Assembly: GCA_002104985.1 (NCBI GenBank) | Contig: MCGO01000312.1 | Coordinates: 1 to 35,458 of the forward strand | Length of the DNA stretch: 35,458 bases | Direction: 5' to 3' | Source of the DNA: Rhizoclosmatium globosum | Lineage: Eukaryota > Chytridiomycota > Chytridiomycetes > Chytridiales > Chytriomycetaceae | Part shown: piece by piece, positions 10,843 to 21,276 of the stretch | Layout of the letters: each line of letters opens with the position of its first letter | Position numbering within the stretch: position 1 is the stretch's first letter | Program-made: the position numbers and the translations under genes | Notes under the pieces: generated by a model | Databases searched by the model: none | Told to the model about the DNA's origin: nothing | The model's input: only the letters and a program-made list of their open reading frames with translations

Positions 10843-10940
10843 CAGGGTAGGTTGCAGTCACGTGTGAAGTGATAAGAGTGTCGGACTAGATTGAGTGCGT
10901 ATAATAAGCCCAGAGGTGCCGGCACGCGCGTGATACGCGT

Positions 10941-10954
10941 CCCCCCTGTGACGA
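10941..10954 (-). repeat. Second copy of the polypurine tract
   Basis: Direct repeat of the 14-nt TCGTCACAGGGGGG block (element strand), 112 bp away from the LTR-proximal copy, inside the 3' untranslated region between the stop codon at 11058 and the LTR. Confidence 0.65.
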
Positions 10955-11057
10955 GACTATACTGGAGACACAGAAGCTTTTTACAAGCATAAGGCTAAAC
11001 ATTTAATTCACCAGAATAGAGTGCGAGCTTGAAGAATTGAACTTCATAAATGTTTAT

Positions 11058-14000
11058 TTAATCACTAAACCTTGTGTATCTGACTCTAAGTGCTTTAAAC
11101 TTATAATCAGGGTCAACATCAGATAACTTACACATTCCCATCATACCACATAACCTGTAGTGTTGGGGAGCAGGCAGAGCCTTAGTAAGTACATCAGCAA
11201 CCATCAACTCAGTGGGGCAGTAAACCAGAGAAACATTGCTGTTTTCAATATGTTCACGTACAAAATGAGCCTTGACCTCCATGTGTTTAACACGGGCATG
11301 GTTGATGGGGTTGGATGCAATAGCAATTGTAGACTGATTGTCTTGATCAATTACTGTAGAACCAGGCAACTTGAAACCAAGTTCTTGCAAGAATAGACGC
11401 ATCCAAAGGGCTTCTTTAACTGCTTCAACGAGGGCATAGAGCTCGGATTCAGTAGAAGACAAAGCAGTAGTTGACTGCTTCTTGGAGTACCAGGCAACTG
11501 GACCTCCGAAAGCCATCATCACATATGCAGAGCGAGACTTACGATCAGTCTCTTGTGCAAAACTTGAATCAGCAGCAGCATGTGGAGCCAATCCTTCTGG
11601 CAGTTCCATATCAAGTGGTCGGTCAGTCCTTACTCGAGACTCTTCAGAAGAGTAGACAGTGAGGTCACCAGAAGCACTTGCCTTGAAAAGAATTCCCCAA
11701 TCATAAGTTCTACGAAGATAGCGTAAAACTCGAATCAGCGCATCATAATCATGCTGAGTGGTGGAGGAACGTTGAAACTGAGCCAGAGTGTTCACAGCGC
11801 ATATGAGGTCTGGTCTGGTCATACAACTCAAATAAATCAACTTGGCAATAATTGAACAGTATTTGCGTTGTCCTTCTGCAGAAACGGGAGGGCTACTTGG
11901 GTCATGATTCCAAGTGGTGGCCATTGGGGTATCGGCCCAATTGTTGGAGTCCAGATCCCAAATATCATATTCTTTCAGCAGAGCATGAGCATATTGAGGT
12001 TGTCCTATCCATATTCCCGCTTTGGTGCGTTCAACTTGGATCTTGAGAATCCATTTGGCTTGGCCAAGGTCAGAAATCTCAAACTCAGACTTAATAAGCT
12101 CCTTGATTTGGTCAATCACAGCTTGGTCCTTACAAGCAATGAGGATATCATCAACATAGAATAGAATGATGACAAGTTGACCAGTGGTTGGATCAATCTT
12201 CATGAAGACACAAGAATCAGTTTTCAACTGTTGGAAACCAATTTTCACAAAGAAATCGCGTAGTCTCTTGTACCATTGGCGTCCAGCTTGGCGAAGACCA
12301 TAGAGTGCTTTCTTGAGCTCGGCAAAGAGAGGTCTACCTTCAGAGTCTTTTTCAGTGAACCCTGGGGGAAGATGCATGTAGTTTGGATGGTCCAAGTCAC
12401 CATACAAAAATGCAGTCTTGATATCAAGTTGCGAAATGTTGAGGTTAAATGCGGCGCTTAACGCGATGAGAACACGGATTGCCTTGATCTTGACTGTTGG
12501 CGAATGAGTTTCGTCAAAGTCATCATAAGGGGTTTGACCGCAGCCGACTGCAACAAGACGAGCTTTGAAGCGAGTGATGAATCCTTCAGGATCAGTCTTG
12601 TATGCGTAAACCCACTTTGATTTGATGGGTTTGCGACCTTCAGGCAAAAGAGAAGTGGTGTAAACTTCGCGGTTCATTAGACTCTCAATTTCACAAAGCA
12701 TTGCACGTTGAAAGTAGGCAGCAAAGCGTCCTTCCATAGCTTCACGAACTGACTTAGGAACAGGTGGAACATTGGAAACATGAATACGTTCAGTTGGTAC
12801 ATCAGAGGGAGCAGCCTTGGACCAATCAAAGTGAAGTTCTGGTCGGCGGGCAGCGTTGATGCGAGATCTTTCTTTCTCCAACTCTTCCATCTGGGAACTC
12901 ATAAAGCTATCCATTTCGACACGAGCATGTTCGGCGCGGCGGCGGAGTTTACTGAATTTCTTGCCAGTTGATTTGGCAGCACGTTCAACTCGGTGTTGAA
13001 GCCTAATGTATGTAGTACTTGCACGAACCACAGTAGTTATAGCTTCAAGTGCGCGGCGGCTCAATGCAGCTTCAAAGTCTGGATCAGATAGGGTTGCTGG
13101 CTCTGCTTCATCGTTGGACTTAGCAGGTTTGGTGCCAGGGCTTGAGGCTTCAGAGTCAGATGCTGAATCTGAGTCTGACATAAGGACTTGACCTTCCTTG
13201 AAAAGGTGTTGCATATAAGATATGAATTCATCTAAATCACTGGTACCAAGGGAAATAGACGACTTGGAAACCTTTGCTCGGAGACGACGTGGCTTTTGTG
13301 GAGGTTCACTCGAAGACTCGCGGCTACGTGGTCGCTTTCGCAGGCTTCGACCAGGCTCTTGGAGGAGACGAGAAATATCCTCACGTTCTCTGGCAAGGCG
13401 AGGGCCATCGATTAAAGGTCCCGAAAATAATGGGCTGGAACTGTCAGCAGAATCTATAGGAAAACATAAAGAATGTTACATTTTGCTTGGCGTATTGAGG
13501 AATACTAACCATGGGCCATAGATTCGCCAACAGGCTGGACTTTAGAGAATAGCTTCTCAAGACTTGCCTCATCGTCAGTCATGATAGTATCATCTAAAGA
13601 TTTGTATGATTGTTAAATAAGAATTTGAAGGAATTATGATAGTGTACGGCTATTCACCTTCATCTTCCAAAGAAACTGCCTCAACATCCCCTTTATACGT
13701 CATCTCAGACTTGGAAAGTGTAGTAGCATCGGTGTCCCAACCAGACTCTGGAGTGTCAGATTCGGAGTCAACAAGTGCTTCAGGTACCTTGAAACCATCA
13801 TCTGGTATGTCGATGAAGTAGTCGAAAACTTCATCTTCAACCGGAGTCACTGGCATTGATGTCTGCATGGCATCAGCATGGGCCTTGACAAACGGATTTA
13901 CCACTGTTGGATCAAAGGTCTTTCCAAGAAAGATGGTGGGGCACCAGCGAACGTGAAATACTTCAACTGGCTTTTGAAGGCGATAGTTCCAAACAATCAT

Positions 14001-17000
14001 GATAGTACGCGACTTGTATGCAAGAAAGGCGACGGGCTCTGCTTTGATCATTCTACCAACGCGTTTGGTCCGTAGTTTCTTTTCAACTGGCGTATATCCC
14101 AACGTACCCATGGAAATGAAGTAACTGTAAATAGTTGTTACTCTCCAGAATTGAGTATAAAGAATGTTTGAAAGACTCACTTGTAGTATGGTTGTACCTT
14201 GGTGATACGTTCATACGGTGACTTCGCGCGAATTCCATTTTTAGGAGCGGCGGTTACGAGTGAATTAATGACAAAGACTGCAAGTTGAATTGCAAAGCAG
14301 TAGAAATCCTTTGGGAACAAGGATGTAAGCAATTCCAATTCAGCTCTGTCGCGGTAGATTCCAAGAGGGCGTTCGACCAAACTAAATTCTTGAGTGTAAG
14401 CTGGTGCAAGTCGGAGCTCCACTTCAACATCAGAATGGGAGAGGCACCAAGTTTCCATCCACTTGGTATCAAGTTCACCTCTGTCGCCTCCAATTACAAG
14501 AATCTGATACCCATACTTGAGCTCTAAAGTGTTCAGAAAACGAGTGAATCGGATGGTAAACTCTGCTTTTGACTTGAGCGGTAGAATCCACATATATTTG
14601 GTGTATCGGCATTGGATGAATGCTATATACCTGTAACCACGAATAGTGCGAAAACCAATAGGATAAAGGTCTTCGTATATGTGGCTTAACATGTGAATTG
14701 GCCTGTCTGATGGGCCATCAAGCTTACGGGTGGTTCGTTTCCTGTGTGCTACGGCAGGACAAGCAGGACAGATTTTCTTGTCTCGCTCAAAGTTGTAGGT
14801 GATACCTGCAGAGTCCAATGTTTGACGCATAGTACGGTCGTTGCAGTGGGCAAGGACTTGGTGCCATTCTAACCAAGTTTTGCGATCTAGGGCAGGAATA
14901 GACTTTGCAGGTGCAGCAAATTTGGATTCGTCATAACCAAGGTCAATGTAGTAAAGATCACCGACTCGTGCTCCAATTTCCAAGACTTGACGCGTTTGAT
15001 TGAGCTTCAAGCGTACCTTGTTCTGAGTGAACTCAATGGTATCTTTTGAGTCACGTAACAAGTGGGAAATTGACACAAGCATGTCTGTAAGCTGAGGGAC
15101 ATGAAGAGCGCCTTCAATCAGTCTCTCAGGGTTACTGAACATTCGGATGGTACCAGTACCAACTATTGGGATCTTGTTTTCGTTGGCCATATATACGAAT
15201 TCATCTTCAACTGGCTGGTAGGTCCCAGGAACAAAGTGCTCTAAACAGGGAGTCATAATCAAGGAAGCACCAGAATCAATCAAAGAACGGATACGTTTAT
15301 TGAAAACATTCAATCCACGTGTAACAAAAATCCGCTTTGACAACTCATTAAAATCGTGCCACTTGTCAACTTCATCGACTTGAAGAAGCGTTGAGCCTCT
15401 CTGGATTCTACTTGCCCGCGAGCTTACGGACTTGCTTCTCAACGTCCTTGTTAGATTTTGAAGTCTGGGCAATGAAGTGTAAGAACCATCGTCGGAATCA
15501 TATTCGTCCATGGACTCAGAGTCACTGGAGGATTCAGCAAGAGCAGGCATATCAAAATCAGAATCGGAGGGGGAGGAATCGACCAAATCGGCATTTTCAC
15601 TCACCTTCAGAATCGATCTGAGAGCCTTCTTGTCAATCTTGACGTCTTTCTCGTCATCACTGGCACTGTCGGAGTAGTAGTCTGTTTCATACTCAGTGTC
15701 AGCAGCATTTGCACGCTTCTTGCGACGGTTGTTTCGGTCAGAGTCAGAAGCGTCGCGAGCAGAACGGTGGCGCTTGTCAGTTTTTCTTCTGTCACGGTCT
15801 TGGGAACTTGAAGAAGGACCAGAGTTTGAGGTAGGGGAAGACTGGGTGGTCTTAGATTTCTCTAAGCGTTGGGTCAGATCAACAGCCTCTCCTTTCTCAA
15901 TCAGACTGGCAGCAAAACGACAATGGCGAAGGAGATGTGTTGGACCTCTGGTTGATTGATGGAGGCGACACGTATTGTTGAGATTGGCTTTGTATCCGTT
16001 GTTAGAAAGCCAAGTCTCAAGCTCCTTGAACTTTGACACCGTTGGTGAAGATTCGGTTCTCCCCTATGGTTTGATGTTAGTTATTTATCAAAACCAATAG
16101 TTGGAGATAATGATGACTTACAGCATTTGCTCTGATATTCTTGTCAGACTTGTCAGATGGGTCAGAAAGGTTGCGAGCATTGGTCAAAGTGCTTGTCAAC
16201 TTGGTGATAAGAGCTTCCATATTTGGAAACAACTTGTAACCGTCTTTCTCGATATCAAGTCTGATTCCAATGAAGCGGCTTCCAAGGACCGAACTTGGAT
16301 CTGGCATGTTCTTGTGGACAAGGGCCAGAGTGAGGACAAGAGAGAAGATATCGGCAGCCTTTTCCGCATCAGTGTCATTGAACTGGAAATGCTGGAAAAC
16401 AGCCTTGATTTGCTGCAGACCTTGGGAAGACTTCTTGAGCTTTTCGACGAAAGCTTCCCACTTCTCCAAACTGTTCCGATGCTCCTTCGACAGTCCAGAC
16501 TGCATGAGGTTGTTTAAGAACGTGGTGAAGTTCATCTGTGTGATGAAAAGTCGATTAGTCATCATTACAAAGTCGAATTTGAAATGGATAAGGCAAAAGG
16601 GGAAGACGTAAAATAGTCACTCACCCCAACCCGGTCGTCTTGTTGGAAAACAGATCGCGCAGCAGCGAATGCATTCAAAAGAGTTGGGTTGGCCTTGAAC
16701 GTTGGGTCCTCCTGGATCTCTTTCCACTTGATGGAAGAGAACTGCTGTGAGTAGTCACGGAGGGCAGCGGCTTGACCATCAATAAACTTGCGATGTTGTT
16801 CCTTTCGCTTGTTGTTGATGTCATCGACTTCCTTTTGGTGTTTCAGAGCAGCATCAACTAATGCGTTGTGATTGAGTTGATTCGTCTGGAAAACAGCCAG
16901 ATCCGACGGCTTGTCGCTCTCCATGGTTACTTCGTAAGGCTGCCCACCATTCTCGGAGGTGACCGTCTTTTTCACCATAATAGGTTTGGGAGCGGTTGTG

Positions 17001-17194
17001 GGAGCGAAGATCTCGTAGGAGGCGAGCACAAGCGTGGATTGGAGGTCGGGATTGACGAGAGACGGGTAGAGTTGCCTGATGTAGGCCTCGTTCTCGTCAA
17101 GCGACGTGGACACCATGTGTGGAGCGAAGGCATCCACAGGCTTGGGGCGGTGGACGTCGGTAGTGTTTACAGTAGACTTGCTTGACCCAGTCAT
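11058..17194 (-). CDS. Copia gag-pol polyprotein, one frame across five introns
   Basis: Exons (minus) 17194-16625, 16535-16122, 16063-14181, 14124-13658, 13593-13510 and 13453-11058 sum to 5,814 nt, a 1,937-residue polyprotein with every junction in phase. Order: gag helices; a Cys/His gag segment (CRLHQSTRGPTHLLRHC); Arg/Ser/Asp-rich linker; aspartic protease LIDSGASLIM; pre-integrase H-H-C-C finger (WHQVLAHCND...CPAC); integrase acidic residues at HIYEDLYP, GGDRGE and SLVERPLG; RT with QLDIKTAFLYGDL and the active-site FYVDDILIA; RNase H with AADSSFAQ and STESELYAL. All catalytic motifs appear present and no frameshift separates gag from pol. The start ATG is 14 nt from the 5' LTR. The host-gene C-to-G switch is not seen. 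Confidence 0.9.
13454..13509 (-). other. Intron 5 of the copia gag-pol
   Basis: 56 nt, GTTAGT donor, CTATAG acceptor, phase 1. It precedes the exon carrying reverse transcriptase and RNase H. Confidence 0.72.
13594..13657 (-). other. Intron 4 of the copia gag-pol
   Basis: 64 nt, GTGAAT donor, TTTAG acceptor, phase 1. It precedes an 84-nt exon. Confidence 0.7.
14125..14180 (-). other. Intron 3 of the copia gag-pol
   Basis: 56 nt, GTGAGT donor, TTACAG acceptor, splitting one codon in the integrase C-terminal region. Retention gives TGA straight away. Confidence 0.78.
16064..16121 (-). other. Intron 2 of the copia gag-pol
   Basis: 58 nt, GTAAGT donor, CTAAC branch-like motif, ATAG acceptor, phase 0. 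It separates gag from the protease-integrase exon. Confidence 0.78.
16536..16624 (-). other. Intron 1 of the copia gag-pol
   Basis: 89 nt, GTGAGT donor, CACACAG acceptor, phase 0. Retaining it would break the gag frame. Confidence 0.75.
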
Positions 17195-17208
17195 TAACGG
17201 CGTAGTTG

Positions 17209-17507
17209 TGTTAGGACGGGCGACTTGTGTGGCAGGCACTGGAAGTGTTCGTTGTGAAAAAGCGAAGAACCGGGATCACGTGTGCGATCCACGGACGGAC
17301 GGGAGTGGTCGGAAGCGTAGTTCCGTTCAGTCCCGGTCCGGAATCTCCACGCAACCCCGTCACGCTCACCTTGACGTCGCTTATCACACTTCCAACTACG
17401 TACCTCCTGCTTGGGTAAGTTAGTCGGTTCTGTAGTGGAATGGTGAGGGAGTGGGTGCGGACTAACCTGTCGACAGATCACTCGGAGAAGACTTCTCCGT
17501 CGTAACA
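17209..17507 (-). repeat. 5' LTR of the copia element
   Basis: 299 bp matching 10530-10828 with no difference seen by eye. In the element's direction it would hold the promoter and lies 14 nt before the gag ATG. Confidence 0.95.
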
Positions 17508-17512
17508 AAGGT
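17508..17512. repeat. Target site duplication, right copy
   Basis: AAGGT directly after the right LTR, matching 10525-10529. Its last base is the first base of the plus-strand complement of the NTPase stop codon. Confidence 0.92.
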
Positions 17513-18138
17513 TACTCAAATTTTGGAAACTCAGGAACAACATAGCACAATAATTTGGGAGGTCCGCCTCTGCCTCTTGATTCTTTGTTTTCATTGATGA
17601 ACAAGTTCATTGTAGTGCCATGAACTGATGAAAGAATTCCAACTAAACCGAGTGATCCAACAACTGTGCACATAAATCTGAGCTGGAATATAACTGCATC
17701 AGCATCTTGTGCTTGAGGATTATAATCGGGAGACTCATCCATAAAAAATACACCACGTATTCCATTCAGTTTTGTTAGAGCTTGGTTACGAGTAATGCCT
17801 TCCAAAGAGCTTCGATTCCCTGTCAATAACGCACAGATGAAAGTGTAAGTGCACAATTTCAAGGTTTCCGATTGTTCCATGAGGATATGCATTGAAACCT
17901 CTCGAGGATAGAATGGAAAATTTCGGATATCTTCTTGGACGCAGGCTACATAGAGAGCTGTGCGATTTCTAAAGGCCGAAACGATTTTTTGATGGGATGA
18001 TTCTGAATTTGTGACGCAAGGAACGTATGCAACTTTGAAAGTTGACATCAGAGTGAACGCAGTTTGTGTCTTCCCACTACCACTGGAGCCGTCAAGGACA
18101 ATGAATGGGATTGAGTTAGGGTTATAAGCAGAGGACAT
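17512..18138 (-). CDS. P-loop NTPase of the Crinkler-associated type, split by the copia element
   Basis: 208 residues from ATG 18138. Walker A GSSGSGKT follows a hydrophobic strand (FIVLDGS), a Walker B-like GVFFMDESPD lies near residue 135, and a sensor-like GILSSVHGTTMNL near 175. This pattern resembles the NTPases found beside or inside Crinkler proteins and in large paralogous families of chytrids and Glomeromycotina; assignment is from motif memory, not a search. No ubiquitin-like header or secretion signal is present. The stop TAA lies at the retrotransposon border, and the frame continues on the other side (10524-10067). The neighbouring minus-strand gene downstream is the Crinkler-like protein. 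Confidence 0.6.
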   Translation of the reverse strand: MSSAYNPNSIPFIVLDGSSGSGKTQTAFTLMSTFKVAYVPCVTNSESSHQKIVSAFRNRTALYVACVQEDIRNFPFYPREVSMHILMEQSETLKLCTYTFICALLTGNRSSLEGITRNQALTKLNGIRGVFFMDESPDYNPQAQDADAVIFQLRFMCTVVGSLGLVGILSSVHGTTMNLFINENKESRGRGGPPKLLCYVVPEFPKFE

Positions 18139-18385
18139 TTGGCATTGGATTAAAACTCACGATCAACCTTCCACCTTGTTTGCTAATTATATGTATGGTT
18201 ACCAGCTTAAAGCAGTACATTGTAAATTTGAAAGTATGTATATTTTTCATAAGGTCATGATCTGTCTCCACCTATTTTATCCCAACAACATAACTAATAT
18301 AACATGATTGTGTTACAAATCCACACACTATCCTCAACAAATTTTGCTACACCAACTTAAGACTCCAAAAACCTGGATCTGACGT
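18139..18385. other. Intergenic, nothing recognised
   Basis: 247 bp, AT-rich, between the NTPase start and the carboxypeptidase stop. No gene, repeat or RNA seen. Confidence 0.5.
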
Positions 18386-20133
18386 TTACAAGTCCATTGC
18401 ACCATCCTCCTTCAACCACTTCTCAATCACCCCCACCAACTCCACAACTCCAGCCAACGTCTCCTCCCCACTCGGAACAATCTGTTTCGGCGGCAACAAG
18501 AACCCATACAACCCTTGATCCCTCAACTCGACTCCATAACTAAACGTCACGTTCGCAGTGTCATAAGCAAAGTCGACAGACGAGCCAGAGGCCTGGTATA
18601 TAATGTTGCAGATGGATCCAACAGCAAAGGTCTTTCCATGCACGGATTTGAGAGCTGAGGCTGCGCGTTGAGCTGCGGATTCAACGTGGATTGGGGCTGT
18701 GCGGTCACAGAATGCTCCGTAGGGGTACATCCAGAGTTGGGAGTATGCGTGGAAGTCAATGAATGAAATGACGGCGCCGTTTCGGGATGTGATGTAGTTG
18801 GCGAGGTTTTTGGGTTCAGGGGCGGAGAAGGGGGATGTTCCAATGTATGAATCTGAGCATGGGTTTTTGGAGGTTGTTCCGTCACCGCCCCAGTTGGAGC
18901 CCCAGTTTCGGTTTGGATCAGTGCCGACACATAGGTTTCCGGCGTTTGGTTGGCGGTTCTTGCGCCACATTCTGTTTGTTGTGTGGGTGTATTCATAGCC
19001 ATCAACATTCAGAACAGGGATAATTGTAAAGTCGAAACTGTCGAGGATGTGGGTCAGAGCTGGGTCTTTGCCGTAAGAAGTGATAAGACTAGTCAGGATA
19101 TACTGGACAACAGCGGGGCCAATCCATTCTCTATGTTTGTTGAGATGTTAGATTCAAGGGTGATCTTATTGATGGATATCGGGATAGCAAGGTTCATTGA
19201 AGCTTTGCAAACCAACTACTATGCACTCAACACAGTTCAGTTTCCATCAGTTTCCAGATGCATTATGTTAAGACAAGATGCACCGCTTCTTACCTGGCGT
19301 GGTGTCCCCCAAAAAAGACAAACTCCTTCTTCTCTTTGGCGATGGATGAGGCTTCATTCCTTGGAGCCCGTAATTTGATTCCCCATTGATCCCTGCCTTC
19401 GTAGGTCTTTCCCAGCGAAAACTTCTCCGCCAAGTGAGGGTATTCCTTCACCAAATAGTCCAAGTACTCGTTGATTTCACTGATTGGATGGTATTTTGTG
19501 AAATAAGTCTTTGTAGGATCCGCATCAGCCGACAGCAAAGACTGATGATCGCCGAGGCTGTTCAAGTGGGGAGCAGCAACGACCGGCGGCAGAAGCTGCT
19601 TCTCGATCGCGTGTTGCACATCCGGAATAAACACGTCGTACGAAAGAGAGAATTTTGAGAGATACGCGGCAAGTGCTTCCTGGGCGCCTTTTGTTGAGGA
19701 CACGCGAATGTCGACGCCGTGGCGACCGATTCGCGGGTCGGTCCAGAAATCGAGTGTTGGAACCTGGTTGTTTTGTTTTTGAGGGTGAACGTGCGTGTTA
19801 ACCCTAACCCTAGAATTAACCCTAAGTGGAGTAGAGACTCACTTGGTCTTGGAGGGTGTTGATACGCGCAAGGTCCGTCAGGGATGCAATCGCAACACGC
19901 CACACCTGCTTCGGAGTCAGCCAAGTATGCTTATTATGCCCTAACAACGATGGATAGCTTACCTGGTGGCCTTCAAAGCGCACTGGTTGGCCATCGGAAG
20001 GTGGAAGCGATGCTGCTTTGAGAGTGGCAAAGAGCGTCTCCGGTGCCCTGAATCGCCCTTGATTCGATGTCTGAATCCCAAATGTGACAAGAACAATTGC
20101 GAGAACCGTCAGCGATCCAATCAATCGGTGCAT
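18386..20133 (-). CDS. Zinc metallocarboxypeptidase, M14 (carboxypeptidase A/B) family
   Basis: Secreted or vacuolar exopeptidase removing C-terminal residues. Exons 20133-19963, 19905-19843, 19763-19294 and 19130-18386 give 482 residues in phase. An N-terminal hydrophobic segment (IGSLTVLAIVLVTFGI) serves as signal peptide or anchor. A propeptide-like region comes first, then the catalytic domain from KYHPISEINEYL. Seen: GGHHAREWIG (zinc H-x-x-E, with the E provided across intron 3), NVDGYEYT, DPNRNW (substrate Arg), FIDFHAYSQLWMYPYG (third zinc ligand) and YGVELRD (catalytic Glu). Intron 3 is long (163 nt) and lies between the zinc ligands' His and Glu. Intron 2 contains telomere-like repeats. 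It appears complete and active. Confidence 0.92.
19799..19825. repeat. Telomere-like CCCTAA repeats within an intron
   Basis: Two tandem AACCCT units, then TAGAATT, then a further AACCCTAA. On the gene's strand this is TTAGGG-type sequence inside intron 2 (19764-19842) of the carboxypeptidase gene. Confidence 0.7.
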
Positions 20134-20297
20134 TCGTATTCGTGGAGGTGTCTTTCACGATGATTCAAACAGAAAACAAGAAAAGCAGATAATCTGTTAT
20201 GTAGTATTCACTAAATATTCTAATAGAATCTACTAGAATACAATTAATGTCTTGGGCTTCCAGTTCTCTACTTTGTGATGGAACGAGAATAAACCAT

Positions 20298-21227
20298 TTA
20301 TTTAAAACTCTCCCCTCGATCACTCGCTCCCAACGAACTCTTCCTCGGCGGAATATTTATGGCGCGTGAAGGCGACATTGAAAGTAAAGAGGATCCTCCC
20401 GGTGAACTTGCCGCAGACCGATCTGGAGATGGACTCGCCATTCGCCTCGGTGGTGGAGACGTGGATCGTAGTTTAGTTAGACGTGGATACCTTTTTGTAC
20501 AGAAGCGTTAGAGGGCATAGGTGGTCAGTGGCAGACTAGGAAATGGTGAATTACCGAGTAAGGTTCTCGGGACTGTCAAGTCGTTCGTTTGGGAGGAGAA
20601 ACGGATCTAGGTTCGCTATACTGAGCATTATGTCATCCAACATTGTTCTTGAATTAATTGCAGCATCTTGGATGGACGCGACTGTTTTCGGATTTTAGAA
20701 TACACTGCGATCTGAGGCATCCAAAATACGACGCATCCCACCTCGATTGACGACATCCAATCTTCCTTTTGCCTGATTTATCCGAGTTGAAAGAGTTGTA
20801 ATCAAATCTGCGGCGAATTCGTCTGTTTCCTTCACTCGGTCTCCAATCTGTTTCTGAGTATCCACGACATTCTTTGTGACATTTGAATAGTGTTTTCGCA
20901 CATCGACTAGAATGTTTGAGAGGGGTTTCGGGTCTATCGCAACTGGATTGGTGTGAGGTTTAGTACTTTAGCAGGAGGCTCTTGAGATTACATTCAGAGT
21001 CTGTTTTCGGCTTTGGATTGAATGTGAATATGTCAAAGAATGATGTTTGTGAGGGATTCAGGTCGGCTGGTGAGATGAGCGGTAGTGTCTGTCAATCCTT
21101 TGTTAAATCTAGAGAGACCGGCACAACAAAGCTAAATTACCCGTTGAATCGCTGCTAATCGAATCAAGTCTGGGTCTTCATCAGTGTTGGTAGTGGCTTC
21201 ATTCACAGTAACAATATGCTGGGACAT
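20298..21227 (-). CDS. BORC complex subunit 5 (BORCS5/myrlysin) homologue
   Basis: In animals BORCS5 belongs to BORC, which couples lysosomes to kinesin via Arl8. Exons 21227-21141, 21088-20992, 20942-20730, 20681-20556 and a last exon of about 195 nt ending at TAA 20298. Seen: an N-terminal HIVTVNE...DPDLIRLAAI motif like that of animal BORCS5, a central helical region (RKHYSNVTKNVVDTQ, RVKETDEFAADL) aligning with its coiled coil, and NLDPFLLPNERL near the end of the core, like the family's LLPEGERL. A Ser/Pro/Arg-rich tail follows. No myristoylation Gly2 (second residue is Ser). My count of exon 4 is one base short for phase, possibly a reading error. Assignment is by motif order. Confidence 0.6.
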
Positions 21228-21276
21228 TGATGAAATAGAATGTGAATTTATACAGATAAATATTTAAATAGTGGAT

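Larger units (their letters stand above)
10530..17507 (-). mobile_element. Complete Ty1/copia LTR retrotransposon, minus-strand orientation
   Basis: A 6,978 bp element with two 299 bp LTRs that begin TGTTA and end TAACA, a 5 bp target duplication AAGGT (10525-10529 and 17508-17512), a purine tract beside the 3' LTR and one long gag-protease-integrase-RT-RNase H frame on the minus strand. Domain order with integrase before reverse transcriptase defines copia (Pseudoviridae). By eye the LTRs do not differ, so insertion was recent and the copy may still be active. It sits in a Crinkler/NTPase neighbourhood. Confidence 0.95.

Noticed and set aside
19799..19825. Chromosome end or telomere
   Set aside because: Only three units, inside an intron of an intact gene, with genes continuing on both sides.
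20682..20729. In-frame stop in the BORCS5-like gene or a 24-nt micro-intron
   Set aside because: A 48-nt intron (GTATTT..CAG) of normal size removes the stop and keeps the frame.
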